NCBI GenBank assembly: GCA_905250115.1
Contig: CAJNOI010000118.1
Location: 66,343-130,342 of the forward strand
Origin: Adineta steineri
Taxonomy: Eukaryota; Rotifera; Eurotatoria; Adinetida; Adinetidae
Length of the DNA: 64,000 nucleotides
Direction of reading: 5' to 3'
The stretch's first letter is position 1, and every line of letters begins with the position of its first letter. Position numbers and translations under genes: made by a program. The notes under the pieces were generated by a model. That model saw only the letters and a list, made by a program, of their open reading frames with translations. It did not search any database and had not been told where the DNA came from. Below, piece by piece: positions 40,098-51,398 of the stretch.

Positions 40098-43000
40098 TTA
40101 TTGTCTTCTTGTAAGAATAGGTGTCGTTGAAGTTTTCGAATTATTAGTTGTTGATAAATCGTTCGTTATTGGATTAAGTTCAAATTCTACAAGTAATGAA
40201 AAATGATCCGATGGTACATTTGGATGTGGACAACCAAGAATTTTATTTTGTTGTAACCATTCAGGATCAAGTGGTCCCAATACACCAAGTACACGCATTA
40301 ATTGTATTGAATAAAATACATAATCAATAATACCTTTAAAATCATATCTAAAAATAACAATTCGATTAAATATTTATTCTTTTAAAAACTAATTAAACAT
40401 ACGTATAATTTGTATAAGGCATAATTGGTGACGATGTTGTTTCATAAGCTGATTGTAATTTAAAATGATGTACAATATCTGTACTCTGTGTTGAATTAAC
40501 ATCAACACGACTAATCTTTTGTAAATAGGATTCATAACGTAAATCTTTAAAATCTGCATGATTCAATGAAATTTTTCCGTTACGCATTAATTCAATAACA
40601 CCTTGATAAAAAAGAAAATATTCATCTTATTTTTTTATTCTTATCTATTTACCTGAATCTGGCAATGAATTAAAATCACCACATAGAACTAATGGCACTG
40701 TTGAACAATCAATTGGTGTATTATTCGAATTTGGTCGATGTTTTTGCATAGCATCTTCCATAATAGTTTTTAATTCTGATAATAACATTAATGTTTGTAC
40801 AACCTTAACATCACAATATTCAGGATCCCAATGAATATGTGCCGTACAGACAAATAACATTTGTTTATGTTCAGATGGTAAAACACCTAGAGAAAAAATA
40901 ATAAAAGAATAATTTCAATTTTTCTTTTCTCTTTTACCATTGGAAAATGTATGAGAATAAATTTCTTCTTTAGTTTCAAGAAAAGCAACAAGACCAATAT
41001 TATCTTTAGTCATAACACGATTCATCATATCATGACAAGCTGGACCATTTGCAGCTGACATTGCTAATTGATTGAATTCAACAAGATAATCTTTGATTAA
41101 ACGAAATCTTTATGAAAAAAAAAATCAGTAAATAAAAATAAAATTTTGTTCATAATATTTTACTTTGATGTTCGATAAAAAATAGCACAACCATCAACAA
41201 ATCGACGATCTTGTTCACACATAGTTTTGGCACGTGATTTTGGACTGAACACACCATCGTAACCAATTTTTTGTAATTCAGGTAAAAAGTATAAATGAAA
41301 TTGATCAGTTTCGATTTCCTAAAATAAAAATCATTATAACGTCGTCTTTAATATGTCAATATAAATCATAGGAAAAAAAAACAAAAATTTTGATTTTAGT
41401 CAATACATGACAAATTTGAAATTATTCTTTCAACTATTGACTAGACTTTTAATTTTATAATAACAGAAATATGTAAAAATAGCATTTTATTAATTTTTTA
41501 TTTTACTTTACTATTAATGTAGTTATAAAACAAACGCAATATAGAAGTTCAACTTCAAGGTGATTTTCAGTTATATTACTCAAATATTTAATCAAGTAGA
41601 AAAGAAATTTTTACTTGATTACATACGTCGGGTCGTATCAACAAAAATACTTGAATAATATTCAAATTTTCATCATATGAATAATACTTATTTACTTATC
41701 TTTTCATTCATATATATATATACATATTTTAAAAGAGAAAAAAAAAAATCTCGATTCAAATATTCTAACCTGTAAAGCAATAATATCAGCTGCATATGAA
41801 CGTAATTCATCGAGTATTTGTTTTCGTCGATAATCCCATTTTAATGCCCATGATGGACAATAGCCATAAACATGTCTAGTTGCATATTTATCACAAAGTA
41901 TATTGTAATTCATTACTGTAAATATCGCGGTTGGTTGTGTTGTATTTGGTGATGCTAAACGAAGCCATGATCGTGTTGGTGGTGGTTGAATAGCTAAAAA
42001 AAATAAAGGAAATTAATTTTCTGTTTCTTTAAATTTTAAAAAACAAACAAAAACACCGATCGTCATAGGGTTAGTTTTTTTTATCTAAATGCTCCTCACA
42101 CTCTCTTTCAATGGGCGGCGGCATACATCGAAGATAATAAGTTGGTAAATATGGACTAGCTTCAATAATAGAATTATCATCAAAATAAATTGATAAAGGA
42201 TTATTCTCATGAAGTTTTGTAAAATGTAAATCATAATAATTGAATACTGTTGGGATTGGTGGTGGAATCCAAGGATTATTATTTGTATCAATATAATATA
42301 CATCATCATTATATTCATTAAACGATGAATTCATCATTAAAAATGATGGCCATTCATTTATCGATGAACATTTACAACGACATGGATTATAATTTGGTAT
42401 TAATGTTGTTGAACATGAACATTTTATATTGTCAAGATATTCGATTGTATAATTTACATTAAGACCAGTTAAATCAACAGCAAATTTAATTGGTGTTAAT
42501 GTTTCATCATAATATCGATTATTCAAACGTGGTTTTTGTGGTCGATTTGAATGAATTTTTGAACGAGAATTTAATTTCGTTCGTTTAATTTGACAATTTT
42601 CACAGTAATTCGTAGTTGTATATCGTCGTATTGGAAAGGTATTAAGACGATTACGTTTACGATTAGATTGATTTTCTTTTTCACAATAACATGTATTCAT
42701 ATCATTCGATGTATTATTATTATAATTATTTATCGATGAAAATTTTTTATTTGATAAACGATTTTGATTGAGAAAATTTGTTTGAATTTCTGATGATGAT
42801 GATAAAGATGAAAGATTACTCATACTTGATGATGGAGATGTTAAAGATGATGATGATGGAGACGATGAAGTAGATGATAATGATATACGACGAGTTTGTG
42901 ATGCATGAGAATTAGCATCATCTATTGAACATGAAAATGTTTCATCGAAATCAAATGTAAATGCTGATGAATCTGTTAATGGTGATACATGTTGTATTGA

Positions 43001-46000
43001 TTGAAGATCAGGATCAGTACCACTACCATAATCAGAAGTTTCAGATAACAGAAGAACTTTTGAAGAACTAGAACATATTCAAAAAAAACAATATTTATTG
43101 AATAACAAATGTTCATATGTAAAGATAAGAATATCATGCGTGCGGACCTAGATTATATCTATTAACTATGCACTCAAAAAATAGCATAACATTAATCAAA
43201 AGAAAATAGTATTTTTTTCAAATTAGCAAATCAATTTCGAAAATACTCTTTTTGATTCTTTTTCAAGATAAAATTATTTTATAAAAATGTTTAAATTTTT
43301 TTTTTCGAATTTAATATACCTTGGTATAGTATCTTGCTTTTGTTCTGATAATAATGATTTATGACGAGTAGAAAAGAATGCTGGTGAAAGTGGATTTAAT
43401 GGTGTCCTGAGTAATTTAGTATTATTATTATTATTGTTTGATAAAATTTTTTTTCCATTATCATTGATTTGTTCAACATAAAATGGAATATGAAAGACAT
43501 TGGCATTTGAAAGATTTTTATTTGTAACATCGATTAATTTTGGTTGTTGTTTTTTTGTTGAATGATTTGATGATCGTGTAAATACATTATTATTCGTATT
43601 AATATTTCGTTTTAAATTTGAATTATTATTAGCGTGTCGTCGAGATGATGACGATGATGATGTCGGTATAGAACGATCATTAGGTGATGGTGTTGATGAT
43701 GATGATGAAAATATATTTTTACATGAGACAGTAGCACGACGTGGTTCAGTAACTGAACACATTAGTTAAGTCTTTCTTTGGTATATGAATAAAGGTAAAA
43801 AATAGTAAAAAAATAGATTATTGAGTAAGTATCAAAAAGATGATTTCGTCATTTTGTTTCACTAAAATAAAAAGAAAGAATAAATTAAAGTACGACATAT
43901 GTATACTTGACTTTCTTCTTTTTCTTTTACTATTACGACTTACGAAAGAAGACAAAAAGAACGATGGAACCAACTGGAACTTAATATGCTCAAGAGCAAC
44001 AATACGAGAAAAAAAAACTCGATTTACTAGATATTTTTCTCGTTATATTCTTTTCTTTAGCTGTTATTATCAGAAATAAGTGTAAGGAAAAAAAAAAAGA
44101 AAAAAAAAGAAGAAGGTCAATTGCTTCACTCACTCACTCTCATCACTCTTGTCTCGTTGTAATGATCATGATCAGTCGTCATCATTGTGTTCATAATAAT
44201 ATCGAAGAGAAACAGAATTATGAAGGTCAAGAGAGACAGTTAGAACACAAAATTCTTCTTTGATTTATTTTTATTAATAATTTTTTAATTTATTGAGCGC
44301 ATTTCATTCTCACAGAAACAAAATTTTTGTTTTTATTATACGAGATCTATTGTTGTTACTTTTTTCTCTAGTTAAAAAAAAATAAATATGTCAAGAATTA
44401 TATTAAGAAGATCTCGGTTATATTTCCCATTTTTTCCTCTTTTTTCTCACCATGTTTCTCTTTATATTAAAACATCGAACATAGAAAAAGACGAATAGAA
44501 GGAAAATAATCTCTTTTTTTTCTTTTCTGTTCAACACATCGAAAGAGGAAAAAAACGTCGAGAGGAGAAAAAACCTTATATACTGGTTCACCGTCCCTGG
44601 ATTGTGCTCGTTCTTTTACTCGTCTATTTTCGGTCCGATGAGGATGAGTACTAAACAAGGCTTGCACGCTCATGCATGTGTTCAGCCGATACTAATTGTA
44701 TTGGCCAACTTTGAAAAAAAAAAGACAAAAACAGCTCTCTTGATGATTCAATGAGACTCAAGTATACAAGACAAATGCTAGAAAGCAAAAAATAGAAATG
44801 ACAAAAGATATTCACTTGTCAAAATAATAGTCGATCATATTCAACCCTGGAAAATAAACGATGGAAGAAAAAAAAAGAAATTTAGTTAGAAAACTTAACA
44901 AATCCCATCAATTCTTATTCAGAAGCACTTATACTTATTCTTTTTTACCTTCATTAACTCACGTTTCCTTCTTTCTATTCGTCACCCTAGTATATCTACG
45001 TATTTCTAATCATTATGATATCATTAAATAATGATAAAAAGAAGAAAAAAAGAAAGAAAAAAAAGAGAACATTGGGAGTATCGAAAAATAAATGACGAAG
45101 AAAGACAAAAAAAAAGAAACATAAACATATGAATATTGTCTGTATATTATGATCAAGGTTTTCACACGTACACCTGTAAACAACAACAACGAATATATAC
45201 ATATATAAAAAAAAAACTTTCTTCAATCGCCGTTTCGAATCAGAACTCATCTTTTTTTTTTCTTCTTTCTTTTACTTTTTTACGTTTGTATGAAAATGTA
45301 CATATATTACGATTGGCTATGGGCAATGGCGCGTGAAATACAATGACACATATTCATTCAGATGGTAATATGTCTCGTTTTTTAAACACCTAGCAACATT
45401 GCCTGGTTTTTTTCTACATTTATTTTTTTTTCTCAATATGACAGAAGTGACGTAAAACAAAAAAGGTGATTTAGTATTACTTAAAAAATAAATACCGATT
45501 ATAAACTAAGCAAAGGTAGTCTAGTACTACTCAAAAAATATATACCGGTTATAAACTATCTATAATCATGTGATATTGTACTTTTACCTCTTTTTGTCAT
45601 GAACAGAATGAAACTACTATTTTATGCGCAGTTAGATTTACATCAATAAACAATAACAATAGATTCAAATATTTTAGTTTGTTTTTTTAGAATAAAACAT
45701 TTTTCATGAAGAAAAAAGTATCGACAACTTTATTTTAATTTTGTACTTTTTCCTTTTTTTTCGTCCTACCACCCTCTCTTTCACATGACTGTATGTAAAC
45801 AATCGAGACGCTAACAAACTTGTACTGTACACCTTGATAACGACAGTACAATTGATAGTTGTCAAAGCAAAAATTTTCATGCATACTTACAAAAATATTA
45901 AAAAACATTGAAGAGATCGAAACGTAAATGTGTATGAGTATAATTTCTATTAGTTACAAACGGCAAATTGTTTTTTTTCTAATTACATATTTCTTATTAA

Positions 46001-47625
46001 TACATTCGAATAAGCAATATTTCTTAGGGAACTTCATTCATTTTGTATATAAAATAAATTTAATCGTCTTTTTTTTTCTCTCTCTCTCACTCACTCACTC
46101 TCTTTGTTCGAAACGAAAGCTTTCAGTTTGAAATAAATGTGTAAACATTGAAGCCTTTACAACGAAACAATGACCATTGAATAAGCGAATGTAAAAGAAA
46201 AATAGTAAGAGGTCAAGATATTTTTTTTTTCTTTCTTTCTTTATACAATCATCATTTGCACTATGTTCGATAATAAATATAAAAATATAAGGGTTTTAAT
46301 AAACTACTGTTACTTTACCTTTTAATTTTCATGAATAAGTACGTATGTTGAATACCATATTGATAAGTGAAAAAAAATTAATAACATAATTATCATGATA
46401 ATAGTACCTATGCTCTGCAAATATATAAATGTGGGAACAGAACAGAGAAAAAAATAACTCCTATGACGATCGGAAAATTTTTCTTTTTGTTTTATACCGT
46501 TCAGTGATGATGAAAAATTATCAAGAAAATATGATAATAATTTTTGTAAACCATTTGATTCCGTATAAATTGAAAGAATTTCAGCTGACAATGGATTTCC
46601 CAATAATCCTATGAAAAAAAAGAATTTCATATAAAATTCATATCTTTTAATTAATGGAAAATTTTTACCTAAACTCTGTAAACGAAATAATTTACCGATT
46701 TCATAAGGTAAATTTCGTATAGAATTATTCGTTAAATTTAATTCACGTAATGTTATCAGTTCACCTATCAATCAAAATAATTAAAATGACAGTAATTTAT
46801 GCACGGAAAAAGCATTGCTTGCAATGTCAAAGTATAATGCATGACTGATTTATCTATTGAAATAAATAGGAAAAAACTAAAAGTGTCTAACGTAAAGTAA
46901 ACAAGAACCAAAACAGTTTTAGTCATACGAATTACATGGAACATGAAAAGGACAAATCAAAAATAAGATTCTTAAATAATATTATGTTTTCTACTAAAAG
47001 TATTTCTATCAGATGTTTGATAACCTTTTTTGTTTCTCGATAAAATGAAACCTACCGATTTCTGATGGAAGATTTCTCAATTTATTATTTGATATATCAA
47101 GTGTGACTAGATTTGTTAAACAAGCTATTTCAGACGGTAATCGTGACAATTGATTATCATTTAAATATAAAGAAGTTAATTGTGATAATGTCCATAATGT
47201 TGGTGATAGAGTTCTAACATTTCCAGTTATTTCAATTTCATTCCCTAGAGATTAAAATCAAATTTTGAGACAAGATAAAATGATTATTAAAATAACTTAC
47301 AATCAGATTTTTTTTTATTTGAATCATTTTTTATATCTGTTGATAATGGAAGTGACCGTTGAGAAGAATTTTGTTGTTGATCATTAGAATTTGACGATGT
47401 ATTTGTTAATGATAATTGGGATTGATATGGATAGAAATGAGTTGGTTGGTGTTGTTGTGCTGACTGATAATAATAATGTTGTGGTGAATGATTACGTTGA
47501 GGATTAAATGCTGACGATTGATCAACTGATATTGAACTATGCTGTATTAAAAATAAGAAATGCAATATTTTATTTGTTTATAAAGAAAAGAAATAAATTA
47601 CATAGTTTAAACTAATACCAGGCAT
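40098..47625 (-). CDS. CNOT6: CCR4-NOT deadenylase CNOT6/CCR4 with LRR and EEP nuclease domains
   Basis: CNOT6 removes mRNA poly(A) tails as part of the CCR4-NOT complex. Exon 1 (47625-47602) encodes MPGISLNY; exon 2 (47541-47301) is a Gln/Ser-rich insert. The next exons give the leucine-rich repeats (WNEIEITGNVRTLSPTLW, LTNLVTLDISNNKLRNLP, ITLRELNLTNNSIRNLPYEI, LLGNPLSAEILSIYTE). After a 4.5-kb intron (46497-41994) the nuclease begins IQPPPTRSWLRL and TVMNYNILCDKYATRHVYGY. Catalytic residues are present: Glu after IIALQ in the next exon, His/Asp of AHIHWDPEY, Asp/Asn of CGDFNSLPDSG, and Asp/His of PSDHFSLLVEF. The join across the long intron restores frame (AAC G / CT ATT) and the conserved linker. 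The long intron holds another gene on the same strand (42071-43762). Confidence 0.93.
42071..43762 (-). CDS. Unknown Ser/Asn-rich, Cys-containing protein nested in a CNOT6 intron
   Basis: Two exons, 43762-43320 and 43067-42071, join in frame (CCA AG / T TCT TCA). The product (about 480 residues) starts MCSVTEPRRATVSCKNIFSS. Ser-, Asn- and Arg-rich low-complexity segments surround more ordered pieces: VFHIPFYVEQINDNGKKI, LLRTPLNPLSPAFFSTRH, FTFDFDETFSCSID, and a Cys-rich middle (CYCEKEN, YCENCQIKR, IKCSCSTT, CRCKCSS) flanking IKFAVDLTGLNVNYTIEYLD. It ends MPPPIERECEEHLDKKN and a stop. Clustered CxC and CxxC pairs suggest metal binding, but no known zinc-finger spacing is recognised. It lies on the same strand as CNOT6, and its stop is only 78 nt from the CNOT6 exon at 41993. 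Confidence 0.7.
43763..46497. other. Rest of the long CNOT6 intron, upstream of the nested gene
   Basis: About 2.7 kb without a supported exon. It is rich in A- and T-runs and purine tracts and contains the two-copy 50-bp repeat at 45461-45560. It should include the promoter of the nested gene. Confidence 0.5.
45461..45560. repeat. Tandem duplication, two 50-bp units
   Basis: Units 45461-45510 and 45511-45560 are the same length and agree at 40 of 50 positions by hand alignment. Shared core stretches are AAAAAATA, ATACCG and TTATAAACTA. An old tandem duplication in the CNOT6 intron. Confidence 0.75.
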
Positions 47626-48886
47626 TTGTATTCTTGTTTACAATTCAAAAACATAAAATCTAAAAGGAAAAGAAAACTATTTATTCCAAGTTAAAAACAT
47701 GTCTTATATTTTTACAACTCATATCAGATAGTAATAAATATGGAAACAGTCAGTCTTTTATCCAGGTTTCTTTTTTTAGATGTGCATATCGAAATGGCCG
47801 GTGGGCGCTGCCCATCCGCTAGATAAAACACTAGAAATAGTATTTAATCGTAAGTGTTTAAATATTTCCTATGTAATTTAATATGATCGCAATATAACTT
47901 CAACCAATGTATCAATTTCTCTCTACAGAAAGTTTGTCTTCACATCATAGTTATCTGTATGCTGGCTTTCTACAGCTAATACTTTTAAATGTCGTGGTGA
48001 CCGGGCAAATCTATATCCAAGCTTAAATCATCTGATATAGCAAGAGATAAAATTTGATACAATCATATATTGATGACATTCTTGTGTAATGATAAAATTA
48101 AGAAACGACATGATATTTCGTTATGTATAAGTCATTTTATCTGTTTCAATATTTTAAATATTAGAATCTCATAATAGAAAAAAATGTCCTGTAAGATCTT
48201 CAGAAGAATAGCATCATTCATCTTATCCTCTTTCTCTTAGAGAAGAGTCCAGTAAACATATATTGTCTGATTGCTTGCTTGTACGTCCGCAGGGTCAAAA
48301 AAACATCGACATCCCATTTTCTGGAAAAGACATTTCTAGAGCTATTTCGATGCTGGGACTTCGATTCTGACGTCTGTTTGGGTATCATGATGAAGGGGAC
48401 GGGTGAAGAGGGTGCATAGGTCAAAAAAACATCGAAAATCTATTTTTCACAGTTTTCAATTGTTTTTCCACTAAATGTGAAGAGGATGTATTTCTACGAG
48501 AAAGAGCTAAGCGAGTCCTCTGACGAGCGTTACTTGTATGTATATATGATTTTTGACATACCGAAAAGAGAAAATTAAATTTCTACAATAATATTGAATA
48601 ATTGAAAACAAAAAAGAAAAATAATCTAAAATATAAAGAATTATTGTTATTTTTCAATTCTTTTTTATTATTATTATATTAAAAAGAAAGAAAAACATCA
48701 TAAATCTTGTAGTATCGAATGCTTTTTTTTCTTTGATTTTGAGCAAAAATTCAAAACACACATTACAATATTTTTGTATTTTCAAAACAGAAAGCTAAAA
48801 GAAATGAATAGATAATAATAACCCCAGTGTGTGTTTGATAATGCAGCACCATTTTTTAAATAAAAAGAGAAAGAAAAATAATCATA
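47626..48886. other. Intergenic between CNOT6 and its LRR-only paralogue, with a direct repeat
   Basis: About 1.26 kb. Two patches (47790-47825 and 48280-48425) are clearly GC-richer than the surroundings. A 17-bp direct repeat, GGTCAAAAAAACATCGA, occurs at 48293-48309 and 48419-48435. No gene is recognised; the GC-richer patch may be a decayed mobile element. Confidence 0.5.
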
Positions 48887-50618
48887 TCATGTTAATTCAT
48901 TATTCGAATCTGTTTCAATATTATTCCAATTTAATGACATCTAGTAGAAAATTAAAATATGTCAAATAGATTTATTAAAAGAATTTTACTTTATTATAGG
49001 AAGACATTTTTGAGTAAGAACAAATTAAATTCCATTTTTCATGTAAATAATTCATAACTTCACGTGTACCATTCGGACGAGCAAATAAACTTAATATATA
49101 ATCACCAAGTGGATTATTATTTAAACCTTTTCGAAAAAGATTTTATAAGATAAAGAAAAGAAATTTTGTTTTTTTTACTAAGTTCTTCAAGATTGAGTTT
49201 GCCTAGTTCATATGGTAAATTTTTGAGATAATTTGATTCAAGATAAAGTCTTTTCAAATGAATTAAATCTCCTAAAAAGAAAAATATCTCGTTTATTAAT
49301 CATTTCCGCTAGAGAATTATTGTTAAACAAATCAGTTTTTCGATCAAAGTAAAGCAATTTATGTGTAAGTATGAATTTAATTATATTATCTACATTCTTG
49401 ATGATGTCTTCAGATTTCCAATAAATTTCACTCTGGTTACTAATGACACTTCACAGAAACTGAATATTCTTTCTGCAATGTAAAGAGCTAGGTATCCTTT
49501 AATCACAAAGTATGAACATAGTATTAAAACTGTATAGTACTCGTAACGGGAATCTCACCCTTCGTCTAGTTTCTTCTATGACGTTGCCGTGCAAAAAAAT
49601 GAAAATATTAACAATTCCAATTTTACTATGAGTTAAATTTACAAAATAATTTTTATATTGTTATACTATCAGAAATTAGCTATTACCTTTATACTAGACT
49701 AGAGGTAGGACAGTTCTATATTTGTTCCGTTCTTAGGAACTTTTTAATAGTTCTTTAGAAAAGAACTGAACTGAATTAACAGTTCTTTCAAAAGACCTTT
49801 TCTGTTTCAAATTTGTTTTTATTTACGAAAAAATAGTTTTCACAACAGTTCTCTAAAAAGAACTGAACTGGTAGTTCTTTTGACCAGTTCATCTGAACTT
49901 GGACCTGCAAACTGTCCTACCCCTATACTAGACTGTTAATAATATATCTAAAAATTCAAATAAAGACAATTGTCAAATCTCACATCTTCTAGACTTTTTC
50001 TATTATATCAGGACGATCTGAATGATGTACTAAGGTTTTTTTCTGGCAATAAACTAATGTTTATGTGAAGAAACTTGTAACTTTGAGAAAAGAAATTTGT
50101 ATATAGTATATATTGTTTTCTGACTAAAGGAAAAATAATGATAACAAACCAATCTGAGATGGTAATGTTTTCAGTCGATTGTTTGATAGATCCAAATAGA
50201 CAAGATTAACTAAATTATTAATTTCTAAAATATAATATATAGTTTATTGTAGTAATAGAAAGTTGAAGTCGATTTACCTGCAGGTAAATATTTTAATTCA
50301 TTATTTCTCATAACTAAATACTGAGTATTTGTCTGAGAAAATAAAACCGGGCTTAATGTTCGTACATTTCCTTTGATTTCTAATCCAGCTAAACCACTTT
50401 TCACAACTATAAAAGAAAAGATAAAATCTTATTAATTAATATTATGTGTTACCATTTTTTGTTTCACGAAAACAGTTTTCAATTTCTTCTTCCTCTTCTT
50501 CATCATTTAGAATTGATTGTGATTTAAACAGTAAATTTTTATCTTCTTGATCATTATTATAATAAAATATATCATCAAAATCTTCTGGCATATAATGATT
50601 ATTCGTCGATGATTGCAT
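48887..50618 (-). CDS. LRR-only CNOT6-like paralogue lacking the nuclease domain
   Basis: Starts MQSSTNNHYMPEDFDDIFYY with an acidic stretch (NDEEEEEEIENCF). Exons 50618-50453 and from 50406 onwards then give CNOT6-type leucine-rich repeats: GLEIKGNVRTLSPVLF, NLVYLDLSNNRLKTLP, IHLKRLYLESNYLKNLPYEL, LNNNPLGDYILSLFARPNGT. In CNOT6 the equivalent point leads through a linker into the nuclease. Here it runs EVMNYLHEKWNLICSY, splices once more and ends NNIETDSNNELT and stop at 48887. Several introns share position and phase with the neighbouring CNOT6 gene, so it is a duplicate. The LRR of CNOT6 binds the CNOT1/CAF1 module, so an LRR without nuclease could act as a competitor or adaptor; that function is inference. 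Confidence 0.85.
49700..49925. mobile_element. 226-bp hAT-type MITE with 8-bp target duplication
   Basis: Ends are TAGAGGTAGGACAGTT (left) and the reverse complement of TAGGGGTAGGACAGTT (right): 16-bp TIRs with one mismatch. The identical 8-mer TACTAGAC flanks both sides (49692-49699 and 49926-49933). Inside are further inverted copies of AGTTCTTTTRA-like motifs and GAACTGAACTG repeats, so the element can fold extensively. It has no coding frame. It sits within the long third intron of the LRR-only CNOT6-like gene. TIR sequence and duplication length fit the hAT superfamily. Confidence 0.9.
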
Positions 50619-50882
50619 GTTTTAAACAATAACAATAATAATAATAATAATAACACACAAAAAAAATAATTTTCTTATTTGAAATAAAAAATTAAATAAT
50701 ATATAATGCCATTTGAATCTTAGTTTGATGTCGTGAAATATGTGCCCGCACACACACGACTATTTAGATATATAATATCAATCTAAAAAACTCGAAAAAG
50801 TTTCGATATATTCTACAAGGAGGGAAAAAACCAAACTGAAGGTAGAAATCGTAAAATAGGAAAGAAAGTTTTATTTGTTTTC

Positions 50883-51398
50883 TTAGATTTGCCATTGACT
50901 TGCATTAATATCCAATCGTTGTGTTGATGGACGAGCAAGTCCATAATAATCGAGTACATGTGGTCGATCAGGAAAATAAGTACGAGATTTAAATACTTTT
51001 TCTCCAAACCATGTACCAACTTCCCAATCAGGTACATCTTTCATTAATTTTGTTTCTTCATCACGATTAGCACGATATTGTCGTAAAACAATACGATCTT
51101 GTTCAGCTAATAATACAGGTTCAATACAAGAACGACTTTCATCCATTTCCATTTCTAAAAAATGATATTATTCAAATGAAAAATAAATCATAGATAATTT
51201 TAATATACCATTTCGCCAATATTCACGTTTCTCTGACATATGATAGAAATATCCAAATATATTTGATGCAAACCAAAGGGATACAAATGGCCATAGAGGA
51301 ATTCGACGTGAAGGTACTCGTGCCCAAGGTATTGGAGAATAACCACCTCTTGGTGGCATATCTTGTCGGTAGACGGCTACCTTAGAAAAACCCGTCAT
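50883..51398 (-). CDS. NDUFA13: NADH dehydrogenase subunit NDUFA13 (GRIM-19)
   Basis: Accessory subunit of mitochondrial complex I in the inner membrane. Two exons, 51398-51209 and 51155-50883, join as AAT G / AA ATG. The hallmark start MTGFSKVAVYRQDMPPRGGY matches the family's KQDMPPPGGY. One membrane helix follows (IPLWPFVSLWFASNIFGYFY), then a charged helix (LAEQDRIVLRQYRANRDEET) and the conserved MKDVPDWEVGTWFGEKVF. It ends ASQWQI at a normal family length of about 154 residues. All segments are present, so it is probably functional. It is on the same strand as the LRR-only gene, about 265 bases upstream of that gene's start. Confidence 0.95.

Noticed and set aside
43840..44079. 79-residue + strand open frame
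   Set aside because: Lies in the CNOT6 intron, is low complexity (Lys/Leu/Phe runs) and resembles nothing known.
45040..45250. A- and T-rich tracts that could look like a poly(A) retroposed copy
   Set aside because: Purine runs are spread throughout the region on both sides with no target duplication or gene body attached.
48218..48424. 68-residue - strand open frame in a GC-richer patch
   Set aside because: Overlaps the direct-repeat structure, has no recognisable domain and no supporting exons; more likely a decayed element.
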